64,000 nucleotides of DNA, taken from positions 4,712,001-4,776,000 of the forward strand of contig NC_064005.1 in assembly GCF_932276165.1 (NCBI RefSeq). Reading direction: 5' to 3'. Under the pieces are notes generated by a model. It saw only the letters and a program-made list of their open reading frames with translations. It searched no databases and was not told the DNA's origin. Numbering within the stretch: position 1 is the first letter of the stretch; every line of letters starts with the position of its first letter. Origin of the DNA: Plutella xylostella. Its lineage: Eukaryota; Arthropoda; Insecta; Lepidoptera; Plutellidae. Below are positions 19,878-31,800 of this stretch, one piece after another. Made by a program: the position numbers and the translations under genes.

Positions 19878-22800
19878 ATGTCTATGATGTATGATCCACC
19901 AGACTATCCCTACAAAGATTTGCCAGAAACTTTGCAAGATACCAATGAAGATTTGTTGTTTACCAATGCATGCTCAACATTTCCAAGCAATCCAACCCCT
20001 GAAGTAACGAAAACACAAAGCTTTGAGCCACAACTCCCGAACCACATTGAGCAATATTACAGTACCGAACTGTTACCAGGAAACGGAAATGATAATGCAG
20101 AGCTTCTCGTGATACAGTCTGAAAACTTATTGTATTATGAGCCTACATTGTTAGACGATAATACAGTCAATCAATTTTTGCTATTACCTGAGAACAATAA
20201 TTCTAACGTTACAAAGGTAAAACCTCTTAGCAGTTAGTAAATTAAAAATAAATTCATTTTTTACCCAACCAGCGTAAAAAATCCCCGACTTTCCTAAAAC
20301 TTCAGTTGCATAACTTTTTAAAAAATAAACGAAGATCGGGCCAGTTTGTTGAATCGTAGTTAACTTAACGGGTGCGTATTGCGACGTATAAAAACGAAAT
20401 GTATAATTTCACATTAATAACGTTCACAACATATAATGAACGTTACGTATAACAACAAAATCTATATTTTCATAAGGTATAAAATTCAATTGGTATAACG
20501 TACATTTGATATAATATCAAAATATATAATACTTACGAGGACTAATATCAATTCGTATAACATACATTACGTATATCGTTTAAAATATATACTATCATTT
20601 AGTATAAAGTTCATAAAACATACTAACATATAACATAATCTGTGTTTAACCTGTATTAACCCATAATCTGTGTTAACCCAACACCGTCAAACCCCCTAGC
20701 ACCAAAACCTAAAGATAGGTGCGACGACGAGCAAAGCGAGGAGGAGCGTGTTAGGTGCACATGGTCGTCGAAACCAAAGCGGAGCGCAGCGAAGCGGAGC
20801 GGAGCGTCTCTCCTCTTAGCCCCAATAATAATAATGCTGTGAAAGCCCCTAGTACCAAAACCTAAAGATAGGTGCGACGACGAGCAAAGCGAGGAGGAGC
20901 GTGTTAGGTGCACATGTTCGTCGAAACCAAAGCGGAGCGCAGCGAAGCGGAGCGGAGCGTTCCCCCCACATAACGTCAATAATAATTAAAAAAACTATAC
21001 GACAATCTATTATACTTTTTGAGCATTATACATTATGATAATTATATCCGTTGTAGAATATATGTTATAAACGTTATATATTATGAATATTATGCATTTT
21101 AATGGTTATATCAATTGAAATTATACTTTTTGAACGTTATTCTTTACGAAATTATGTATTTAGTAATTATGCCTTTCGTTTGTTATGCACAGTGATCGTT
21201 ATACTTAATAAATTTATATCATATGGGCGTATATCTTGTGAATGTTATACCATTCGTTTTTATACCTCGTATTACTTACCCTAACTTAACCATTGGTAAA
21301 AAACCGGCCCTGTCGTGTGGGAGCTACGCTACTACAAATTAACATAAGTACATTTTACAAACATACATATTGCACAAACACACGGACACTATAAACTATA
21401 CTTAACTTTACTTAACCCTTTTTGTGTCGGGGGTTAAAAATATAGGTACTTACTGACTTAAATTAGTCTAATCTTAGGAATGAGTTTCTTTTCCAAAAGA
21501 TATCGTTGAATTTCAGGATGGAGAGGAGGAAAGTGGGCCAGATTTGCTATCCCTGCAGTCATGTGTCCTCTGTCATGAGATCTTCACTACAGAAGCCGAT
21601 TTACTCGACCACTCTATTTCAATGCACGCTTCCGATAACGCAATTGACCAAAATCTAAATCTACGGGAACCCCCTGTTTTTAACGATGCTTCTGTCAGCG
21701 CTGGATGCGGTAACTAGACTTAATATTTTTTCAACCTTACTTCTTCTTTTTCTTAACATCACATGCACTCACTCACATGTGCCTAACTACTTAGGTACGG
21801 TCATAACCAATACTGAGTGGAGATGAAGGGCAAAGTTTCATAATCATCTCACGATTACCAGATTACTTACCTATATCTTAAAACCAATATTGAAATAATC
21901 GTTACTCTGAAATGATAAGTTCGCCTCGTTCTCCTAACTACGCTGCGGAAATATCTCAAAATTAACAATTTAAAGTTATTTCAGAAACTGTGGGTAGCGA
22001 TACCAACACTCCTGTGGAAGATTGGCTGGTGTGCAGCGCTTGCCAGCGAGTGCTCTCTACAAGCCAAGAAATTGACACATCAGGCAGGTTCAGTTGCTAA
22101 GTCAGTCAGTCACCTTCATCTATTCATATTATGTAAACCCTTTCATTGTTCATGAACCCAGTACTACCTACTGCTGAGCCTGAAAGGCCTCCCCATGCTT
22201 TATAATAAGAACATACTTTCATATGCATCCGTCTTCAGGAATAATTTGCCTTTTTAAATACCATACTATAATATGGTCTTCGATCTATTAAATATCACCA
22301 TTCTCACTACACTTCGCCTAACCAATCACCTTCCATCATCAACATGTAATCCTTCCTTCCAGAACCACTATGTTGCATGGACATTGCGGGAAAATGCACA
22401 GTCGTGAGACGCCAGCTGGAGACGATGTATGTTTGCGATTATTGTAGCGGTCTGTTTGCTGATGGTGAATCACTTGAGTCACACAGGACATGTTGCATGA
22501 TAAACGAAGTCAGCTACCAGGAGACTGAGGATATTGTTAGTACTTACTCTACTTACATATGTAACTATTAAGTTGCAAGCCCGAACCATATTAGTCCTGA
22601 AGGCCTAGCACGGACGGAGTGCAAGACGCGCACGCCAAGACCTGCCAAGTTTTCACGCTCACTCACATCACGCGGCTTCGAGAGACTACGTAAACTTTTG
22701 TCACGTCTTATCGTGCGCCCCGTGCTAGGTCTTCTGGAGGTACTTACACACTGTAATTTTCTAGGTAACCAACAACATTCAAGGAAGCCCTGAATATCTA

Positions 22801-25800
22801 ATGCCATGTTTTACATGCGAGTCTTGCCACAATCTATTCAACACAGCAGAAGAGCTAACGCGTCACCTGAGCAATTGCCAAGCACATCCCGTGACGAGGC
22901 GTGGAAAACATACTTTTAGCAGCAACTCTAGTAGCAAAATGTGGAACTGCGGATCATGCAACCAACTTTTTGCTACTGCCAGGTACTTTAACCTACCTAC
23001 TGGTATCGCGTTCAATAGTGATGATGATGATGAATCGAGTCTTCTCTTATGGCAAAAGATCGCTTAGGCACTGCATGTGCTGAACTTATATATAAAAACG
23101 TCCCTGTAGTCCCTGACGATGTAGTTTAATGATCACCTCACCAAAATTTCGCTTACTGCATGCTGCTACCTCGATGGACGATCAGAAACCCTGACGATAC
23201 CCTGCAGCATGTCTGATGTGTTCTAGGGAGCTTTACCGCCACAAGCGCGGCGAGGACCGCCCCCCCGGCGCCCCTCTCACGGCCTACGTCTGTGAGGAAT
23301 GCGACAAGGTGTTGGGGAGCATGTGCGCACTTCATACGCATAGGAAAATGCACAAAGTCACTAAACCCGTACGTTAAGTTGCACTAACACTTTTGAAGCT
23401 TTTATTATCATTTTATGCAATCATATATATCAGGTGTTGCAAAAATTGTATATACTTACTAATATGCCGATAGCGGGAATCGTGAATTTTCAAAACTCGT
23501 AGAACAAAAGGTCTAGGTTGTCTAGGATGACCCCCTGATCCACCCCCTTTCGGCTCAGTATACCCTTTTTGCAACATTCTGTAGAATTCATGGTAAGTAT
23601 CTTGTATGTAATGGTTCCTTTGGTCAAGCCATGTGCTGTTTTCAGGGCTACCCGTGCCGAATTTGCGGAAGACGTTTCAACCAATCAGGTCATCTGGCGA
23701 TCCACATGAGAATGCACACCGGAGAGCGCCCCTATCCATGTGATTTATGCTCCAAAGCGTTTAAGGTCAAGGTTCGTAAGTGAACTCAGTAAGAGTGGAA
23801 TGTATCTACGCAAATAATTGTTTTTTTTTTCTCTAGACATTATTATTCTGTGTGAAATGGTGTTGGTGGCAGGTGGAGCGGGACGACCATCGGCGGACGC
23901 ACACCGGGGAGCGGCCCTTTGCGTGCGCCGCGTGCCCCAAGACGTTCACCGCCGCCGCACGCTTGCGTGAACACGCACGCATCCACACAGACCAAAGGTC
24001 AGCTAGTATTACTCGTGTATCGCAAAATCGCAAATAATTACATCTGTGAACGTATCCACTTATATGAATCAGAATAATATTTATCGTCATTAGAATAAGA
24101 CCCCACTTTAATTAAACCAGAGCGCTCGGTGGGAGATTTTTGAACTTATTTAGTTTAGGGTCCGAAAACAGATGGCGCTGCATGTCTGAAAATTTTATGA
24201 ATTGAAACTGACCATGGTATGAGTTAGAACTTTGTCATATTATTCAGAGCTATGCTTTGAAACAGTTTGAAAATGAAATACCTACAGCCGTACAATGGAG
24301 ATACATATTCGGACTCCAACATACTGCTATAGATGTAATAATAAACTGAAAATATCCAATAGGTACTTACCTTACCTTCCTTTCCATCCAATATTTAATT
24401 ATTACGAACGGGTGCTCGCAAAACTTGATTCTAGCCGTAAAATCTCGCAAGGTCCAGTGGTTATTCTAGGTGGTGACCGGTTCCGTTCGGATTTTATGGA
24501 CCCTGGAAAGCGTATATGCAGTTGTGCACCCAGAGGAGGGTATGATACCTACCTACCGTCCTAATCAAGAAGTAGGTACATATAGTACCTACCTAACTAG
24601 GCAGGCGTACCTACCTAATACAGTACGCAGGTGGTAGACCCTGGAATAACACCAACTGTCACCCGTAATTAGGTTTGGTTTGTGTCTAACTTTAAAATTT
24701 AGGTTAAATTAAAAAAAATAGTAATAAGTGTCTTTTGCAGACCGTATCGTTGCGATATCTGTGGGGCAGCGTTTCGGCGGCCGTATGCTCGCACCGTCCA
24801 CACCCTCATACACACCGGGGAGAAACCACACGAGTGTGACGTCTGCGGCACTGCTTTCAGGTTTGTCATCATCATCTTCAGCTTTCTCAGTTCTTTATGA
24901 CATACCCAATATACTTAAGTCAATGGATTTACCATAACTACTGTATCATAGAATGTTACAATTAAAGTATTTTGAACAAGTGATCATTATGTTTACAATA
25001 CAGACCCTTAAAAAGCGGTTGGTGCCAATATTCTTAGTCGTATTTCCAACCTGCGTGAAGTTAGCAGCCTAAAGTTAGCAGCCTTTGAATACCCGACCAA
25101 ATTAAGATGGTCACTTCAGTCATTGCATACTTTATCAATTAAAACACGTAAAAAGCCCCAAAAACATTGGAATAATAATGCTAGGTATTTATATAAACAC
25201 TAAAATATGTTCTAAAATAAATAAATTCTAAAAAATACGACGTTTACTTACTGACGCTCTTGTTGGTCAATGGATATTTTGTATGGGGGCACCAAGATGC
25301 TATAGACCTGCCCGCATCTCACCTGGTTTATTATGTGTGTTGTGTCATTAGAAAACACTGACAGAAGTTTCATCAACATTGAAACGGTATAGCAGGTGTC
25401 CAGGAGCCACTTTCTGACAGATTTTGGGTGAAAAATTGACAATATTTCACGAATATTCAAGTTTGCAGGTGGAGCCTAAACAGGTACAGCTGCAAATGAT
25501 ATTAGTGTTGCCACGAATAGTGAATTGGCCGAATACCGAATACCGAATATTCGGCGACGCTGCCGGCCGAAGCGCCGAATATTCGGCCGCCGAATATTCG
25601 GCGCTACAACCTGTTTTTTTTGTTCCTGTAACTGCTTTGAAGAAGTCGCTACAGATTATATGAGAAATGCTAATTATTAGGAGGCAAACGAGTTGATTTT
25701 TTATTTGATAATAGTTCACCTAGATCGGATGGCCGATCCTTACAGGTGGTGGTCAGCAAAAAAAAAATAATACCCGAACCTTTTGAAATTTGCATAAACT

Positions 25801-28800
25801 TATCTTCCTTCACCTGGAAGTAGCGTTTATAGTGAGAGGTATTTTCTGATGATGGTTACAATGAAAAGCGCAATCGTGGGCTACCAAATAATGCTGAAAT
25901 GCTCGTTTTTATCCAGCACAACTTACTATACTGATTAATTTTAAGTACTAAAATGTTGTGATTTGGAAATAAATACACAATTTTTATTAAAATAACTAGT
26001 CATTTTTTACATGATTTACTATTCGGTATTCGACCCGAATAGTACGCACTATTCGGCCGAATACCGAATACTGAAAAAACTGGCCGAATAGGCCGAATAC
26101 CGAATAGTTGCCGAATATTCGTGGCATCTCTAGTTCATATGAAAGGTATTATTAATACCTAGAAACAATTTTCAGCAATTTCAGATTAAATGACTTTTGG
26201 TGACTCTTCAAGGTGAAAATCAAAAAATAAAACTTAGCAGCCCAAGATTAACATTTTGTATGGAGGCACCAAGATACTATAGACCTGCCCGCATCTCACC
26301 TGGTTTATGATGTGAGTTGTGTCATTAGAAAACGCTGACAGAAGTTTCATCAACATTGAAACGGGATAGCAGGTGTCCAGGAGCCACTTTCTGACGGATT
26401 TTGGGTGAAAAATTTACAATATTTCACGAATATTCAAGTTTGCAGGTGGAGCCTAAACAGGTACAGCTGCAAATAATAGTTCATATGAAAGGTATTATTA
26501 ATACCTAGAAACGGTTTTCAGCAATTTCAGATTAAATGACTTTTGGTGAATATTCAAGGTGAAAACCAAAAAATAAAACTTAGCAGCCCAAGATTAACAT
26601 TTTGTATGGGGGCACCAAGATGCTATAGACCTGCCCGCATCTCACCTGGTTTATTATGTGTGGTGTGTCATTAAAAAATACTGACAGAAGTTTCATCAAC
26701 ATTGAAACGGTATAGCAGGTGTCCAGGAGCCACTTTCTGACAGATTTTGGGTGAAAAATTGACAATATTTCACGAATATTCAAGTTTGCAGGTGGAACCT
26801 GAAAAGATTCAGCTGCAAATGATAGTTCATATGAAAGGTATTATTAATACCTAGAAACGGTTTTCAGCAATTTCAGATTAAATGACTTTTGGTGACTCTT
26901 CAAGGTGAAAATCAAAAAATAAAACTTAGCAGCCCAAGATTAACATTTTGTATGGGGGCACCAAGATGCTATAGACCTGCCCGCATCTCATCTGGTTTAT
27001 TATGTGTGGTGTGTCATTAGAAAATACTGACAGAAGTTTCATCAACATTGAAACGGTATAGCAGGTGTCCAGGAGCCACTTTCTGACAGATTTTGGGTGA
27101 AAAATTGACAATATTTCACGAATGTTCAAGTTTGCAGGTGGAACCTGAAGAGATTCAGCTGCAAATGATAGTTCATATGAAAGGTATTATTAATACCTAG
27201 AAATGGTTTTCAGCAATTTCAGATTAAATGACTTTTGGTGACTCTTCAAGGTGAAAATCAAAAAATAAAACTTAGCAGCCCAAGATTAACATTTTGTATG
27301 GGGGCACCAAGATGCTATAGACCTGCCCGCATCTCATCTGGTTTATTATGTGTGGTGTGTCATAAGAAAACACTGACAGAAGTTTCATCAACATTGAAAC
27401 GGTATAGCACGTGTCCAGGAGCCACTTTCTGACGGATTTTGGGTGAAAAATTGACAATATTTAACGAATATTCAAGTTTGCATGTGGAACCTGAAGAGAT
27501 CCAGCTGCAAATGATAGTTCATATTAAAGGTATTATTAATACCTAGAAACGGTTTTCAGCAATTTCAGATTAAATGACTTTTGGTGAATATTCAAGGTGA
27601 AAACAAAAAAATAAAACTAAGCAGCCCAAGATTAACATTTTGTATGGGGGCACCAAGATGCTATAGACCTGCCCGCATCTCACCTGGTTTATTATGTGAG
27701 TTGTGTCATAAGAAAACACTGACAGAAGTTTCATCAACATTAAAACGGGATAGCAGGTGTCCAGGAGCCACTTTCTGACGGATTTTGGGTGAAAAATTGA
27801 CAATATTTAACGAATATTCAAGTTTGCATGTGGAACCTGAAGAGATCCAGCTGCAAATGATAGTTCATATTAAAGGTATTATTAATACCTAGAAACGGTT
27901 TTCAGCAATTTCAGATTAAATGACTTTTGGTGAATATTCAAGGTGAAAACCAAAAAATAAAACTTAGCAGCCCAAGATTAACATTTTGTATGGGGGCACC
28001 AAGATGCTATAGACCTGCCCGCATCTCACCTGGTTTATTATGTCAGTTGTGTCATAAAAAAACACTGACAGAAGTTTCATCAACATTGAAACGGGATAGC
28101 AGGTGTCCAGGAGCCACTTTCTGACAGATTTTGGGTGAAAAATTGTCAATATTTCACGAATATTCAAGTTTGCAGGTGGAACCTGAAGAGATTCAGCTGC
28201 AAATGATAGTTCATATGAAAGGTATTATTAATGCCTAGAAATGGTTTTCAGCAATTTCAGATTAAATGACTTTTGGTGACTCTTCAAGGTGAAAATCAAA
28301 AAATAAAAATAGCAGCCCAAGATTAACATTTAGTATGGGGGCACCAAGATGCTATAGACCTGCCCGCATCTCATCTGGTTTATTATGTGTGGTGTGTCAT
28401 TAGAAAACACTGACAGAAGTTTCATTAACATTGAAACGGTATAGCACGTGTCCAGGAGCCACTTTCTGACGGATTTTGGGTGAAAAATTGACAATATTTA
28501 ACGAATATTCAAGTTTGCAGGTGGAGCCTAAACAGGTACAGCTGCAAAAAAAAGTTCATATGAAAGGTATTATTAATACCTAGAAACGGTTTTCAGCAAT
28601 TTCAGATTAAATGACTTTTGGTGAATATTCAAGGCGAAAACCAAAAAATAAAACTTAGCAGCCCAAGATTAACATTTTGTATGGGGGCACCAAGATGCTA
28701 TAGACCTGCCCGCATCTCACCTGGTTTATTATGTGAGTTGTGTCATTAAAAAACACTGACAGAAGTTTCATCAACATTGAAACGGGATAGCAGGTGTCCA

Positions 28801-31800
28801 GGAGCCATTTTCTGACGGATTTTGGGTGAAAAATTGACAATATTTAACGAATATTCAAGTTTGCAGGTGGAACCTGAAGAGATTCAGCTGCAAATGATAG
28901 TTCATATGCAAGGTATTATTAATACCTAGAAACGATTTTCAGCAATTTCAGATTAAATGACTCTTGGTGAATATTCAAGGTGAAAACCAAAAAATAAAAC
29001 TTAGCAGCCCAAGATTAACATTTTGTATGGGGGTACCAAGATGCTATAGACCTGCCCGCATCTCACCTGGTTTATTATGTGAGTTGTGTCATTAAAAAAC
29101 ACTGACAGAAGTTTCATCAACATTGAAACGGGATAGCAGGTGTCCAGGAGCCATTTTCTGACGGATTTTGGGTGAAAAATTGACAATATTTAACGAATAT
29201 TCAAGTTTGCAGGTGGAACCTGAAGAGATTCAGCTGCAAATGATAGTTCATATGCAAGGTATTATTAATACCTAGAAACGATTTTCAGCAATTTCAGATT
29301 AAATGACTCTTGGTGAATATTCAAGGTGAAAACCAAAAAATAAAACTTAGCAGCCCAAGATTAACATTTTGTATGGGGGCACCAAGATGCTATAGACCTG
29401 CCCGCATCTCACCTGGTTTATTATGTGAGTTGTGTCATTAAAAAACACTGACAGAAGTTTCATCAACATTGAAACGGGATAGCAGGTGTCCAGGAGCCAT
29501 TTTCTGACGGATTTTGGGTGAAAAATTGACAATATTTAACGAATATTCAAGTTTGCAGGTGGAACCTGAAGAGATTCAGCTGCAAATGATAGTTCATATG
29601 CAAGGTATTATTAATACCTAGAAACGATTTTCAGCAATTTCAGATTAAATGACTCTTGGTGAATATTCAAGGTGAAAACCAAAAAATAAAACTTAGCAGC
29701 CCAAGATTAACATTTTGTATGGGGGCACCAAGATGCTATAGACCTGCCCGCATCTCACCTGGTTTATTATGTGTGGTGTGTCATTAGAAAACACTGACAG
29801 AAGTTTCATCAACATTGAAACGGGATAGCAGTTGTCCAGGAGCCACTTTCTGACGGATTTTGGGTGAAAAATTGACAATATTTCACGAATATTCAAGTTT
29901 GCAGGTGGAGCCTGAACAGGTACAGCTGCAAATGATAGTTCCTATGAAAGCTATTATTAATACCTAGAAACGGTTTTCAGCAATTTCAGATTAAATTACT
30001 TTTGGTGAATATTCAAGGCGAAAACCAAAAAATAAAACTTAGCAGCCCAAGATTAACATTTTGTATGGGGGCACCAAGATGCTATAGACCTGCCCGCATC
30101 TCACCTGGTTAATTATGTGTGGTGTGTCATTAGAAAACACTGACAGAAGTTTCATCAACGTTGCCCGTTTCAACGTCCCCGTCACCCAAAATGCGTCAGA
30201 AAGTGGCTCCTGGACACCTGCTATACCGTTTCAATGTTGATGAAACTTCTGTCAGTGTTTTCTAATGACACAACACACATAATAAACCAGGTGAGATGCG
30301 GGCAGGTCTATAGCATCTTGGTGCCCCCATACAAAATGTTAATCTTGGGCTGCTAAGTTTTATTTTTTGATCTTCACCTTGAATATTCACCAAAAGTCTT
30401 TTAATGTGAAATTGCTGAAAACTGTTTCTAGGTATTAATAATACCTTTCATATGAACTATCATTTGCAGCTGAATCTCTTCAGGTTCCACCTGCAAACTT
30501 GAATATTCGTGAAATATTGTCAATTTTTCACCCAAAATCTGTCAGAAAGTGGCTCCTGGACACCTGCTATACCGTTTCAATGTTGATGAAACTTCTGTCA
30601 GTATTTTCTAATGACACACCAGACATAATAAACCAGGTGAGATGCGGGCAGGTCTATAGCATCTTGGTGCCCCCATACAAAATGTTAATCTTGGGCTGCT
30701 AAGTTTTATTTTTTGATTTTCACCTTGAAGAGTCACCAAAAGTAATTTAATCTGAAATTGCTGAAAACCGTTTCTAGGTATTAATAATACCTTTCATATG
30801 AACTATCATTTGCAGCTGAATCTCTTCAGGTGCCACCTGCAAACTTGAATATTCGTGAAATATTGTCAATTTTTCACCCAAAATCTGTCAGAAAGTGGTT
30901 CCTGGACACCTGCTATACCGTTTCAATGTTGATGAAACTTCTGTCAGTATTTTCTAATGACACACCACACATAATAAACCAGGTGAGATGCGGGCAGGTC
31001 TATAGCATCTTGCTGCCCCCATACAAAATGTTAATCTTGGGCTGCTAAGTTTTATTTTTTGATTTTCACCTTGAAGAGTCACCAAAAGTCATTTAATCTG
31101 AAATTGCTGAAAACCGTTTCTAGGTATTAATAATACCTTTCATATGAACTATCATTTGCAGCTGAATCTCTTCAGGTTCCACCTGCAAACTTGAATATTC
31201 GTGAAATATTGTCAATTTTTCACCCAAAATCTGTCAGAAAGTGGCTCCTGGACACCTGCTATACCGTTTCAATGTTGATGAAACTTCTGTCAGTATTTTC
31301 TAATGACACACCACACATAATAAACCAGGTGAGATGCGGGCAGGTCTATAGCATCTTGCTGCCCCCATACAAAATGTTAATCTTGGGCTGCTAAGTTTTA
31401 TTTTTTGATTTTCACCTTGAAGAGTCACCAAAAGTCATTTAATCTGAAATTGCTGAAAACCGTTTCTAGGTATTAATAATACCTTTCATATGAACTATCA
31501 TTTGCAGCTGAATCTCTTCAGGTTCCACCTGCAAACTTGAATATTCGTGAAATATTGTCAATTTTTCACCCAAAATCTGTCAGAAAGTGGCTCCTGGACA
31601 CCTGCTATACCGTTTCAATGTTGATGAAACTTCTGTCAGTATTTTCTAATGACACACCACACATAATAAACCAGGTGAGATGCGGGCAGGTCTATAGCAT
31701 CTTGGTGCCCCCATACAAAATGTTAATCTTGGGCTGCTAAGTTTTATTTTTTGGTTTTCACCTTGAATATTCACCAAAAGTCATTTAATCTGAAATTGCT

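Noticed and set aside
20656..20979. 107-codon minus frame
   Set aside because: It spans the two 153-bp-period subrepeats. The repeated RFAALRFGFD-type peptide reflects the DNA repeat, not a protein domain.
26580..31740. Repeated 61-72-codon open frames as an expressed small-protein family
   Set aside because: They occur once per 346-bp monomer. Both strands stay open in many copies, and differences between copies are largely amino-acid changing. The exon-like cassette is kept as a finding, but there is no support for a stand-alone protein.
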